A stretch of DNA of 64,000 nt from Allomyces macrogynus ATCC 38327 (taxonomy: Eukaryota > Blastocladiomycota > Blastocladiomycetes > Blastocladiales > Blastocladiaceae), in assembly GCA_000151295.1 (NCBI GenBank), contig GG745352.1:12716-76715 (forward strand), in the 5' to 3' direction. The notes below the pieces were generated by a model. That model was given only the letters and a program-made list of their open reading frames with translations, had not been told where the DNA came from and made no database searches. Below, piece by piece: positions 42,628 to 53,681 of this stretch (its first letter is position 1; the number at the start of each line of letters is the position of its first letter). The translations under genes were made by a program, and so were the position numbers.

Positions 42628-44758
42628 ATGCCGGGCCCTCCACCACCTCCACCTGACGGGAACCCGACCGCTCGCGAACCCGAGTTTATTCGCCTTCTCG
42701 ACCCTTCGGGTGCAACAGTCCTCGACTCGGTCGCCGTCGATTACGAAGACTCGTTCTGCCTCGACACGTTTGGCGAGCTCGTTGCCGCACATGCCGCGTT
42801 GCCGTTGCCCGTCTCCACCAAGCTGGGTGCGCTGCCGGGTTCTGCTGGCTACACTGCTCCCGCCAACCCAGACGGGTCACGATCTCGCGCGTTCATTCTC
42901 GCGCGCGTGCAAACGTGGGACCATCGGTTCGTTTAGCATTTCCGCTGGTCTGCGCGGACAGACCAAGATGCGTGCTGACGAAAGGAATTGCGTCCCCGCG
43001 GCAGGCAGCCCGACAAGGCCTACTACTCCTACTATGCCGCGCACCACCTCAACAAGATCCTCTTTCAGACGCAAGTCTACCTCGGCAGAAAGCTCATTCA
43101 CCGGATCCACGTCCTGAACCCGCTGACGAACACCGACATTATCGGCAATGTGCGTCTCGGCTCTATGCCCGCCCTCTCTCCTCGATTGGCGACTGACGGC
43201 GCCTCTCGCTATGTCACAGGTTCTCTACTTTATCGTCAAGCCGCGCGACTCGGCACCGCCGTCGGTCACCAAATCCGCCGCCGTCGACCTACCGCGCGCC
43301 GCGCCGACGCCCTTCGTTCCTCGACTGCACCTCGACATTGAACGAGCCGCCACACCAACGACCACCCGGCGAAAGTCGTCCATTTTCGGCACGCTTCTCC
43401 CGTCACGGCGATCGTCGATGCAACCCGACACGGCCGCCACGTCCGTGTCCGACGTGACGCTCTTGACGACTCCGCAGACGTGGACAATGAAAACGCAGCT
43501 CGTCACGACACTCGACGACGACGCGCGCGCCGCGTCGCCGAGTTCCGGGAACCTGATTGCGCAAGCGGCAAGACGTTTGTCCACCTCCGGTCGTCTTCGG
43601 TCGCGCGCGCCACCGACAGCACTGGAATCGACGGGTGGGAGTGTCGCCGCGGTCCTCAGCGACGCGGCGCACCCGGACGTGCCGGTAGTGACCGCGCAAC
43701 GGCACCGCGGGAGCGTGTTTGCGACGCACACGACGGCGAGCAATATGGGCAAGGTCAAGACCAAGAAGCCGCGGTCGGCGAGCACGGGCAATGCGCGTAT
43801 GCACAGCAGCGGTAGTGGCGGATCCCTCATCGCATCCCTGACTGCCACATCCGACACGACCGCGCGCCGGCGGCACACGGCGTACGGCACAGCGATTGCC
43901 GCGCCGCTCGGACACTCGTCGCCGATGATTGTCAAGTCGGCTACGGGGATTATCAGCAAATTGCCGTCGGGCCCGATCGTCGTCGGGCAGCACCGCGCGG
44001 CCACGACCAAAGTGTCGGTCCCGCCGGGGACCGTCACTCAGTTTGCGGTGCCTGTGCCAGTCGATGCATTGCCGCAGATCGCGCCGGCGACTCCGCCGCG
44101 CCGGCGCCGTGGGATGTCGCTGTCGAACTCGAACCAGGAGGACGTAGCCGGGTGGATGCATCAGGTGCGCATGGCCGCGGCACTCGGTGCGTCCGGTGGG
44201 GCCGCAGGCGCGGCCGATGCGCCGATTCCCGAAGACGAGGATCCAGCAGTGACTGTCGAGCCCGTCTTGGAGCCCGCAGAGACCGATGCCGTTGCTGTCA
44301 ACGACGCGGTCTTCTACGACGCCATCCTGATTGCAACAGACAACGACTTTCTCGAATCGGCGGCTGTACGTGCCGTGTTCCGCGACAATGCCCTCTCCCC
44401 GAGCGACGCGGCGCTGTTTGAGCTGCCGCCGTACACGGGCGAGCCCGACTCCCCTACCGTCGCGCGCGATCCGTCGTCCGAGCACCCGCAGCAGCAGCGT
44501 GCGACAGTGCCGATGGTCTTGCTTGTCGACGACACGCCGCTATGCGACTCGTGTCTGCCGTCGCGGTCGTCAGGATGGCTCACGTTCTCGCCGCACCGGT
44601 GCAAGTGTTACTTTATTGTGCTCACGGCGAGCTTTGCGTGCATTTTTGTGCTCCTGCTGCTGATCCGCAACGGCACGCCAGATGGGGCTCCGCCAAGTGG
44701 ACAAACGCCGAAAACGATTGCGGGCGGGACGCCGCTTCATCGTGACGGGACGACTTGA
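42628..44758 (+). CDS. Conserved-looking hypothetical protein with C-terminal membrane anchor
   Basis: Exons 42628-42926, 43005-43149 and 43220-44758 join in phase (660 aa). The N-terminal 160 residues look like a folded domain: EPEFIRLLDPSGATVLDSVA, KAYYSYYAAHHLNKILFQTQ, RKLIHRIHVLNPLTNTDIIG and VLYFIVKPRD, with two introns inside it. The middle is long, Ser/Thr/Ala-rich and disordered. Near the C terminus lies a Cys pair region (PLCDSCLP), then one hydrophobic helix (CYFIVLTASFACIFVLLLLI) and a short polar tail, so the bulk is probably cytosolic on an endomembrane or plasma membrane. I do not recognise the family. Confidence 0.7.
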
Positions 44759-45043
44759 GAACTGGTTGAACTGAAGGAGGAGGCCGACTATACTTAGCGA
44801 TAGCATTGCGAAAATACATAGCGGCGATTTGTATTTTCTTTCTCCCATTTCTTGGTGCGGTTGAGCGAGTTGTGATCAACACCAATCAAGAGGAACCACG
44901 CGCCAAAATCGCACCCTTCATTTGCCTGCCCATCCGCCTCTGTTCATGCCGTCGATTGCCAACTATTCACCTCCCCGATTCACTTCTCCCTCTCCTCCTT
45001 GCAATCAACACCAACATTTCCTTCCAACCATTAACCATCAACC

Positions 45044-45660
45044 ATGATTGCAGCAACCACTGCCCGCACCGCGCGCCTGGCGCCCATCCGTATCGTCCTT
45101 CCAGCAGCCTCGCCGGCGCGCCGTATATTGATGCTGCTCGCCGCTCGTCCAAGACCGATCCCTACCTGGACTGCGGCTCCAGCATGGCCATCCCTGCGCC
45201 GATCCGTGTCGACGGCGCCCGCCGCGCCTACCATGACCGAGCTCGAGTACCACCAGCGGTCCGAGGCGGCGCTCGACACGCTCGTCGACGCACTTGAAGC
45301 ACTGGGCGACAACGTGGAGTTGCCGGGGTTCGACGTGACGTACAGTGTGCGTCCTTCCCGTCCCCTCACGAACTGATCGATGATTGCCGCAAGACTGACG
45401 AACGAATCTAGTCGGGTGTCCTGACGCTGTCCCTCGGCCCAAGAGGCACATACGTGCTCAACAAGCAGCCGCCGAACCAGCAAATCTGGCTCTCCAGTCC
45501 CGTCTCTGGCCCTCGGCGGTTCGACTGGCACGCCCCGTCGCAAGCGTGGGTCGATGCGCGGTCCGTCGACCCGGCGCCGGGGCCCGTTCTCGAGGACCTG
45601 CTGCGCGCCGAGCTGGAACAGCTCGTGGACGTGAATTTGGGCGAGTATCTCGCAAAGTAA
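45044..45660 (+). CDS. YFH1: Frataxin
   Basis: Frataxin is the mitochondrial iron-binding activator of iron-sulfur cluster assembly. Exons 45044-45346 and 45412-45660, phase 0, give 183 aa. The first 60 or so residues are Arg/Ala/Ser-rich without acidic residues ([17 protein letters not shown]), as expected for a matrix-targeting presequence. The mature domain follows: [20 protein letters not shown], an acidic first helix, then [38 protein letters not shown] (the signature strands) and a final helix [16 protein letters not shown]. Its stop codon is 24 bp from the stop of the convergent EMC8/9 gene, so the two transcripts almost certainly overlap at their 3' ends. Confidence 0.95.
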
Positions 45661-45684
45661 TGTCAATCAAATGGATTATTGGTT

Positions 45685-46347
45685 TTATGCGACCAACTGC
45701 CTCTGCAGCTCAGCGATCACCCGCGCATTGCTGAGCCAGTCGCGTGCCACGTCTTCAAGGTGGTCGTCAAAGTCGAACAGACCTTGGTTGAGCGGACCGA
45801 GCACCTTGGGCAGGTTCTTGAGCGTGCTGGGCGGTTCGACGAGCCGGATGGTCGTGGAACGCGTCGGCAGGACCACGTCGAGTGCGAGCGCGTACGGATC
45901 GGTGGAGAGCTTGGTCGTGTTCAACTAGAGCCGCACCATCGTGAGCATCCCGTCTCGTACAATCCAATCCAGAGCATGGCATGAACGTACTCTCAGCAGC
46001 ACCCCCTCCGGCACGCCCAAACTCTCGAGCACCTGCGTGGCCACGGCGACCACATTCGCGTCGGCGTCCGCGCCGTCAGCCGCATTGGCATCAGCGTAGT
46101 AGAGTCCCGCGACCACCACGTTCTTGTCGGCGGCCGTGTACTTGCGCACTTGTTCGAGCGCGACTTCGAGCAGGCACGCGGTGCGTGCGAGCGGTGTGTG
46201 CGAGACGGGCACGACACGCGAGATGGCACCCGTCGTGGTCGTCGCGAGCAGGACGCCAAAGACAGGCTTGTGCACGTGCTTGAGTGCGTGCAGCAGGATC
46301 GCCGCGTAGGCCGCGGCGTGGACGGCGAGGTCGGGGCGTGGGGCCAT
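45685..46347 (-). CDS. EMC8: ER membrane protein complex subunit 8/9
   Basis: EMC8/9 is a cytosolic MPN-fold subunit of the ER membrane complex, which inserts tail-anchored and multipass proteins. Exons 45991-46347 and 45685-45924, phase 0, give 198 aa, close to the human length. Family features: AAYAAILLHALKHVHKPVFG and LLATTTTGAI, then VVPVSHTPLART and LLEVALEQVRKYTAADKNVV, VAGLYYADAN, and the C-terminal FDFDDHLEDVARDWLSNARV (matching the FDNHLDDI.NDW motif). The catalytic JAMM motif is absent, as in all EMC8/9 proteins. Confidence 0.9.
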
Positions 46348-47529
46348 GGCTGCGGTTCGGTGCGGGTGCTAGGCGCGGGTCGAGAAATTTGCAGTGTGAC
46401 GAGAGAGATGCGGCGGGTTGAATTTGTTGCCGGCGAGGTGCACCAAGTCTGTGCGAATCCAGATCCTCATAGAGGTGGAGAGCATTCTGCTAAAGCTGAT
46501 CTTCGCCACTTGCATTTCCTCTCCCAGCCATATCAGAATCAAAGGCACAGGTTCGAATCCTGCTGCGGTCATCTAAAGAATGTAAGGAGGTTTGCCGTGG
46601 CGTGCCCATCTCGCACCGTTTTTGATCCGTGGCACCCTTTCGGCGAACATCTTCCATTCAAAATCGAGTTGAGCTTCAGGTCGGCTCACAGCTGAAGCAG
46701 CACATGCGCCTCCTGCAAATCTGTCGCTAAAACAGGTTCGACTCCTCTTGCTGTCATAGCTCATAACACCTCCCTGCAGTTCGTAGTTCGTTGGGGCTGG
46801 CGTGTTTTGTTGGACAAAATGTTGCCTTCAAATCAAGTCAGCGGCGCTGAGGGAGGGCGGGCTGAGCACAGGTCATCATTCGACCATGACCATGAATATG
46901 ATTTCCTGGGCAAACCAAACGACCAACTTAAACGCGGTCCGAGCAATTGAACGCTAGACATTGTTCAATTGCACAGCTGGTGTTGCTGGCTTTTTTTGTA
47001 ACCGTTTTGTCAAACGAAAACGCATTTCTGACTTGGCGCTTCGGTGCAAAATGAAGCCTGCGAATTTTAACCATGTGGGTGAGCAGATCTGATTCCCTGT
47101 GCACTTGGAGGGCCAAGGTGATGTGAGCATCTGGTGGCCATATTGCTGGAACAGGTTCGAGTCCTTTTGCCCTTGAAATTTCCACAAGTACGTGAGCCTT
47201 GATCAGTGCAAACTTCACGACTTCTGATTCCTCACTGTCGTTTGAGCTTTTTGGTCGATTCTTTTGAGAGATCTGTGGCAGGACTTTCAAGAGTCTTACC
47301 AGCCTTGAGCAATTATAATATCATCCTCGAATCGTCAATACCGCCCACCTCTGGACACGTCACCATTGGTAGCATGATTCACAGCCGGGTTAACAACATT
47401 CTGCAACAATCGCGGTTCGTCGCTGGAGTCTCCTGCCCCGGAATAAGAAGTCCATTATGTCTTTGACTCTTGCGAAGTGGATTTCCCGCACGGCGGTCTC
47501 GTTTTTCCCCATCACCTCTGGATTTGGGA

Positions 47530-48000
47530 TTCGATTTTTGTCTTTGCACAGCACAGGAAAATCAATCCACCAAACGAACTCCTCCACGTCCTCCTCACGC
47601 TCCACACGCTCACACCACACTTTTGCACGAGACACAACCACTCCTGATCCAATGCACCGCGTCTGGGAATGTCGCGTGCACAACCAAATATATCACGGCC
47701 ATATGGAACGTGACCACGTCCAGCGCGACTTCCCGGACCGCGTATTCTGCAAAGATGATGGCAATCTCGGACGTTGCGTGAGACAGCACCAGTACCAAGT
47801 ACACGCGAAATACGACCGCGCTGGAGGGGGCGGGGCGAGGTCGAGAGGCTGCATGCAGGACGGAGCTGGCGAAAGCCTTATTCAGGTGGTACGGTCGAGC
47901 GTTGACCAGGGTGATTGTGAAGATGAGCTTGAGGAGGGAGGCGAATGCTGCATTTGTTGCAATTGGCATCGGTTTGGGGGAACGTTGGTCATGGCGAGGT
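47530..48000 (-). pseudogene. Decayed partial copy of the 49.7-50.9 kb gene
   Basis: The minus strand here encodes NAAFASLLKLIFTITL, VLHAASRPRPAPSSAVVFRV, IAIIFAEYAVREVALDVV and HATFPDAV. These match TAAFASLLSRIFTTTL, IVALFAEYAVRDVAPEVV and RAAFPDAV of the gene 2 kb downstream. After FPDAV about 50 codons are missing, then another frame has GVVVSRAKVWCERVE, matching GVVVYRAKVWCERVE. Similarity continues past the stop into the 3' flank (cacag..caggaaaa). Internal deletions, a frameshift and the absent N-terminal half mark a pseudogene from segmental duplication. Confidence 0.8.
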
Positions 48001-48613
48001 TTGGGTCAGGATAGGGAGGTTTCGAAACCCCTGCACTACAGTCTTAAAGAAGTGGCACAGCTGTGTGGGCACAACAAGTGACAGGAAGCAGCGGCTGCTA
48101 GCACAGAAGTATTAATTTGTGCAGGTCAAGGTTTGAGTCCTGTTCCCAAAATAATAATTTTGGGTACATTATCATGCATTCTCCACGTCGGGGTAAATGT
48201 CGTTATTAAGCACGTTTTTCAAGCAGCAGATGCTGCCTTGATTCAGGGTACATATGCACCCCTCCGCTTCAAAAGAATCAAGTTGTTGCTACTACCTTGC
48301 TGAATGGTTTGAGTTAATTGACTCAAGTTTTAGCCCTGGATGGCTTGATGCCTTCATGCACGTCAACACATTTTTTATATCATATTTGCTGCAACAGCAG
48401 CTGATTTTTTGTGCCTTGTGATTGACCAGGATCGGACCAGGGTTGGTGGAAGGAATCTGCTGGACCACACTGGCGCAAGCCTGGCCTTTTATATCAGAGC
48501 GACGAGCGGAGCAAAAAAAAAACGAAACGACAAGAGAAGAGGACAGAACGGACGCGATTGATCTCGCGAGCGCACTTAGATGCAGGCCAATCGTGACGTG
48601 GCACATCAGACCT

Positions 48614-48628
48614 CCCCCCCCCCCCCCC
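48614..48628. repeat. Poly(C) tract, 15 bp
   Basis: An uninterrupted C15 in the relic zone. Confidence 0.95.
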
Positions 48629-48817
48629 AGGGGCTTGGACCGACGTGTCATACCTTGCAGTCAAGTGTCGGCCGAGTCGTAGACGGCGACAAGAATGCGC
48701 CGGTCGGTACAGGTGCTGGAACTGCGCCTCATCGTGGACCCCCGCCCAATGCTGCAGCAATTGCTGCGGGTTTGGCATGGGCCAGATGCGCCCAGCTGAT
48801 GGTTGCGGCAGTGTGCA

Positions 48818-48832
48818 CCCCCCCCCCCCCCC
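48818..48832. repeat. Poly(C) tract, 15 bp
   Basis: A second uninterrupted C15, about 200 bp from the previous one. Confidence 0.95.
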
Positions 48833-49704
48833 TGGCGGCTACGAGACGTGCGTGGAAAATGGATGCGTGAACCTGACTGGCGGCTGCGCGAAACCGGAAG
48901 ATGATGATGCTGACTGCGCGAATCAAGGGGATGGTGCTGACTGCTAAAACCCGAAAAGAGGAGACTGCTACACGAATTCGACCATGGTTGTCATATATAG
49001 CGGTTGGAGCGCGGACGTGGCACGGAAGTGCTCCAAGAATGCACTTCACATTTCGAGCGCTTGATGCTGATTTTGTTTCGGAATCGGTTCGAGTCATGTT
49101 GCATTCAATCTTCAGAAGTGGTCAAATATACAGGTGATAGAGATCGCCACTTGCTTGCATCACTTGATGCATGGAAAGATATTTTCGGCAGAGATCCATT
49201 ATCACATACAAAGCTCCACTCTTGACCAGTTCACAGCGCTCCAGTCCTGCGAGTAGACATGGTATGAGCGCGATTCACAGACGCGAGTCCGTCAGCATGG
49301 GCCGTGTGCGACTAACTGCTGGAGATTTGGGTCAAAGCCTGTTGACAGTCCAGGCCATATTAGACAGTTGCATTGGTAAATTACTCTAATTCGTCACGGC
49401 CCAAGGGTAGGCGGAGGTCAGCTGTAGGCTATCTATGTAGCATGGCACAGGTTCGACTCCTGTTGCACGATATAACAAACTTAACTCGCGATGGCTTCCT
49501 GATTGCAGTGGCTGTCGTGAAGTGATGGTCGCGTTCTCTACCATCTTAATTTTGGCTTGTCGATGAAACTCACAATCTTTTTTCCTTTCCTTTCCTTCTT
49601 TTTTCGGCTCAGGCCTCTTGATTTCGGATTCGAAGATGTATTTACACAGAGCGCAGGAAAAAACTAACCCAAATCAACCTCTTCCTCTTCCTCCTCACGC
49701 CCGC

Positions 49705-50880
49705 TTACTCCTTACCCTCCCGCCCACTCTCCACCCGCTCGCACCACACTTTGGCACGATACACGACCACGCCCCGATCCACATCCACCTTCTCCGTCTC
49801 CCCGTTCACCATCTCAAACCACACCAATCCCGGAAACACGCAAAACACGACTCTCCCCCCCTCCCCCTCATCCAGGGACCACCCCGCCTCATGCAACCCC
49901 TTATCAAACCAGCTTCCCCGCGGGGGCACAATCCTGGCCACCTGCCCGGGCACCGCGTCTGGGAACGCCGCGCGCGCGACCAAATGAATCGCGGCGGCAC
50001 GAAAAACGACCACTTCCGGCGCGACATCCCGGACCGCATACTCGGCAAACAATGCCACGATCTCGGTAGTTGCGGCCGCGAGCGCGGGGGCCAAGTACGC
50101 GCGTAACGCGACCGCGCGGGACGGCGCAGGGCCGGGGACAGCGACGCCTGCGGAAATGGCCGCGAGGTCGGCGCGCGCGGCGTGCAGGACGGTACCCGCG
50201 AGCACGTGGTTCAGGTTGTACCGGTCGAGCGCCGGCCAGAGGGTCGTCGTGAAGATGCGCGAGAGGAGGGACGCGAAGGCCGCGGTCGCTGCGCGCGGCA
50301 TCGGCGCGGGGGAGCTGCCGACGACGGCCAGATACGGGTCCGGGCGTGGAGTAGGGGTGGGGAGACGCAGCCCGCGGTGCAGGGCCGAGTGCAGACCGAC
50401 CCAGAAGGAGTCGAACGTGTCGTATAGTTCTTGCTTGGAGATTGGGGCGGAAAGGGACGTGCCGGTTGCGGGCGCGGTCGCCGGGCGCGGAGCGGGGGCT
50501 GATGACAGTGGAGGGGGTGCGGCAGACGTTGTGGGTGCCGGCGGCGCACGCTGGGTGTCGCTCGTGGTCGGTGATGCGGATCCAGCAGGTGAGGACGGAC
50601 TTGGTGCGCTTGGAGCAGGAACTGCAGGCATGGGTGTACTGGCCACGTTTGCGGGCGCTGGGTTGGAACTGGCCGCATTGCTCAACGACAGCGCCCGTGC
50701 GAGGTCGGCACCGCCGTCCCGCACGTCAACGACGTCGTGGTCCGACAGGAGAATGGCCTCGTCGTGGTATTGACCGTCACGGTATTCGCCGTCGTCGTGG
50801 TGCTCGGGCAAATCGAGCGCGACGCAGGCGACGGGCGTCGCGGGTACGCCGGGTGCGGGTGCGGCGTGCGGGTCGGTCAT
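49705..50880 (-). CDS. Hypothetical protein, parent of the nearby decayed copy
   Basis: An intronless frame of 391 aa from ATG 50880. Residues 1-140 are acidic, then Ala/Pro/Ser-rich and disordered. Residues about 145-390 look folded and largely helical: KQELYDTFDSFWVGLHSALH, AATAAFASLLSRIFTTTL, VALRAYLAPALAAATTEIVA, LFAEYAVRDVAPEVVVF, then a beta-rich end with GGRVVFCVFPGLVWFEMVNG and RGVVVYRAKVWCERVE. No known domain was recognised. A diverged pseudogene copy preserving the folded part shows that the frame is real and once duplicated. Confidence 0.6.
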   Translation of the reverse strand: MTDPHAAPAPGVPATPVACVALDLPEHHDDGEYRDGQYHDEAILLSDHDVVDVRDGGADLARALSLSNAASSNPAPANVASTPMPAVPAPSAPSPSSPAGSASPTTSDTQRAPPAPTTSAAPPPLSSAPAPRPATAPATGTSLSAPISKQELYDTFDSFWVGLHSALHRGLRLPTPTPRPDPYLAVVGSSPAPMPRAATAAFASLLSRIFTTTLWPALDRYNLNHVLAGTVLHAARADLAAISAGVAVPGPAPSRAVALRAYLAPALAAATTEIVALFAEYAVRDVAPEVVVFRAAAIHLVARAAFPDAVPGQVARIVPPRGSWFDKGLHEAGWSLDEGEGGRVVFCVFPGLVWFEMVNGETEKVDVDRGVVVYRAKVWCERVESGREGKE

Positions 50881-51583
50881 GGCGTTCGGGATCGTCTTGC
50901 TCGGCTCGTCGTCGTTGCGGGAGGTTGTGCTCGTCTTGGTCTTGGTCGTGCTGCTGCAAGCCGCTGGGGAATGGGCGAAATGTCGAGCCGTGCTGATGTC
51001 GCCGGTCGCCTTGCAGCCCGATGCCGCGACGAGTTGGAGAAAATGGAGCTGGGCACGAGAGCGGTGCGCGTGCCGCCAGTCCCTTGATCAGCAAGCGCGA
51101 TGGTGGTGTGGTGCAGGGCGGGCGAGCTGTGCAGACAGAAGCAGGATCTGGTTAGTGTCCTTGGGCGGGCGTTTGCGCGCGTTGCAGCGGCGTGTGGGCA
51201 GCACAGGCCAGCAGAACACACCACCGCAAAAGAGAAAACTATAACCCTCTTGATCGAGAAACCGTCGCTCGCACTGATCCAGGCGCGGTCGCGCACCAGA
51301 CAGCGACGCCGAACCGACCAACGATCAGCAAAAACGCATCTTTTACGACACAACACCAACCAGTCGGCCAAAAAGGGGTGGAGAAGCGTGCCACGAGCAC
51401 CGCGCGCAGCGCAGGCACGGAAAAGAACGCGTTGGCCGGCACCCTGACGACCACAACGACGGCTGTCGAGGTGCCCGCCCCGCAATCAAATCGTCATCAA
51501 AAAATCACAAAAAGGGAACACACAGATTCAGCTCTAAAGGAAAAAAAAACAATCGCAACTGCTCACGATGCGCATCGTCCGCT
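50881..51583. other. Intergenic region upstream of hypothetical gene
   Basis: About 700 bp between two tandem minus-strand genes. No supported feature. Confidence 0.45.
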
Positions 51584-53681
51584 CTACTGCAGGCAGATCA
51601 CCGGGAACGCGCCGCTCTCGCCCGACGTCAGGTTATGCCCGACTGCCCAGTTATCGAGGTAAACGTGCTGGACCACCACCAAATCGCCGATGCGCAGTTC
51701 CAGCTCGTCGTCGAGCTCGGGGCCGTACGGGATCGCCACACGGCGCGCGCCGCCCTCGGTCACCGTCGACGCCGTGGCTGCCGCCGGGGGCGCCGCTGCG
51801 GCCGCATCGGTCTTGGGCGACGCCGCGTCGCCCGCGCCGTTGTGGAACGAGAACGTCGACGACGGCGAGTCCGAAGCCGCCCCGACCGATCCGCGCGGAT
51901 CGAGTTCGGCCAACGCGGCGGCGAGCGACAGCGCCGCGTCGTCGTCGGTCGTGCGCTTCGCACCTGCGGTGGGCTGCACCTCGTGCCACGCCGGGATGGT
52001 CGCGCCAGCCGGGGTCGACGGGAACGGCTCCAACCCGTCGCCCTCCTCCTCGTCCTCTTCATCGTCATCCTCGGGCCCAACGTACCGCGAATCGCGTGCG
52101 TAGACGGACTGAATCATGCGCCGGTCCTTGGACGAATCCAAGTGCACGATCTCGGCCGCGTGCGACGACGGCATTGGCAGCGACACGTCCGTCATGACCG
52201 ACTCGGCCATGCGCCGGTCCTTGGACGAGTCGAGGTGCACGATTTGAGCGCGCGCCGAGATCGGCTCGGCCGCACCGGGCGGCGTCGACCCGTACCCGAC
52301 ATTGCTGAAATCGAGCGGCGCCAACTGCGGCGGAGCGGCCTGCTGGGCGGCCTGCTGCATCGACGTGCGGTATCCCTTGCTCGCCGACCGCTGCAGCGAC
52401 TTCGGAACCACCGGTGCGGGCACTTCCGGAATCGACGCGCCCGCGGTGCCCGCCGCGTACCACGGCGCGCGATAGACGCCCGCCGTCGACTTGGCGGCCG
52501 CTTCGGGGCCGGCGTAGGCCGCGGCGGGGGACGAGAGCGGGACAATGTTGACGATCCCCGTCGGGCCATTGCACGCGGCGGCCGCGGCGGGGGCCACGTA
52601 GACGGGCACGTCGGCGAGCACCGTTTCGCGACTGCGGCGGCGCTTACGCGCGTACCCGAATGCGGCAACGCCCGCAACGAGGCCGACAACGCCGACGGTG
52701 GAAATGATGGCGACGAGCGGCGACGACGAGGTGGACGAGGAGTCCTTGTTGGCGGTCGCGGTCGCGGACGTAATGTCGCCGCCGTTATTATTGTTGTTGT
52801 TGTTATGGTTGGGCGAGGCCGCGGGCGATTCCGACGGGGAGGACGTGGGCGATGCGGTGGGGGCATCGGAGGTCGGCGACGGCGCAGGGTCGTCCTTGGG
52901 CGACGCGTCCTTCTTGTCGTCGGTACTGACAGCATTGGGTGTCGCGGCCGCGTCGGCAATGGGGGGTTGGGCCACGGCCTTGGCGCCCGTCTGGCTCTGC
53001 TCGAGCAGCTTGATCGAGGGCGTCGATGCAGCCGCCGCGTTGTTATTGTTCGCGGCAGGCTGCGACGCGCCCGAGCTCGGCGACGGCGAGACTTGAGTCC
53101 CACGGTTCGATGACGACGAGGAACCTTCATTCGACGGCGTAACCGGCTGCTGCGGCTGCGGCTGCGGGACTGGAGAAGGCGCTGGCGCGGGCGCTGGGGC
53201 CGGAGCCGGCGCCGGGGCAGGTTCGGGCGTGGGTGCAGGCGACGGATTGTTCGAGACGACTGGCTTCGGGTTGGTCGTTGGCGTGGCCGTGGGCTTGGGT
53301 AACGTGGGCTCGGGCAACGTGAACTCGGGCAGCGTTGGCTCGGGCAACGTACGCGGCGGCGTCGTCGCGGGCGGGTCGGTGGCGGCTACAACCAATGCGC
53401 GTAGAGTGTGAATACTGGGTCCCAAGTGTTACACAACAAAGGTAAAAGAACCACGCCAACGTACTCGGCACGGGAGCGGGGGACCCACTGCCCGAGGTCG
53501 GGTCCGCGGGCACGACGGGCGCGGGCGTGTCAGTCACGGTGCCATTCGCATCGCCCAACGGCGCAGCGACCACGGGCGAGACGGCCAGCGACAGTGCCAC
53601 GAGCACGGCCGCGGCAAAGACGACGACGACGGGCACGGAGCGCGCGCTGCGCGTGGAAGTGGTCGATGGGAACAGGCGCAT
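51584..53681 (-). CDS. Single-pass membrane protein with C-terminal SH3 domain
   Basis: Two exons, 53465-53681 and 51584-53385, join in phase (672 aa). The start MRLFPSTTSTRSARSV precedes a hydrophobic signal sequence (VPVVVVFAAAVLVALSLAV). The outside part is Pro/Thr-rich with repeated (E/K)PTLPEFTLPEP-like units and a Pro-Ala run, the type that is usually O-glycosylated. One transmembrane helix (LVAIISTVGVVGLVAGVAAF) is followed by a basic stop-transfer (RKRRRS). The cytoplasmic part has two copies of IVHLDSSKDRRM, acidic stretches, and a final SH3 domain: ARRVAIPYGPELDDELELRI, GDLVVVQHVYLDNWAVGHNL, ESGAFPVICL. The ALYDY, ELS-F and GxFP-type positions are recognisable. The layout resembles Sho1/Fus1-type surface sensors, but no orthology is claimed. 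Confidence 0.8.

Larger units (their letters stand above)
46430..49475. repeat. Cluster of tRNA-like (SINE-like) B-box repeats
   Basis: Six plus-strand sites match the Pol III B box / T arm: 46550-46560, 46735-46745, 47154-47164, 48130-48140, 49086-49096 and 49450-49460. They share the wider form acaggttcga(c/g/a)tcctnttgc, a T-arm with its loop. The 49450 copy has a perfect 5-bp T stem (acagg/cctgt). Upstream parts are diverged but share words such as cgccacttgc (46500s, 49140s). None folds as a complete functional tRNA by eye. The region is AT-richer than the rest of the window. Confidence 0.5.
48001..49704. other. AT-richer relic zone without genes
   Basis: Contains three of the tRNA-like repeats and two C15 tracts. 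A pyrimidine run (tttcctttcctttccttctttttt) lies near 49575-49605, downstream of the hypothetical gene on the minus strand. No coding frame is supported. Confidence 0.45.
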
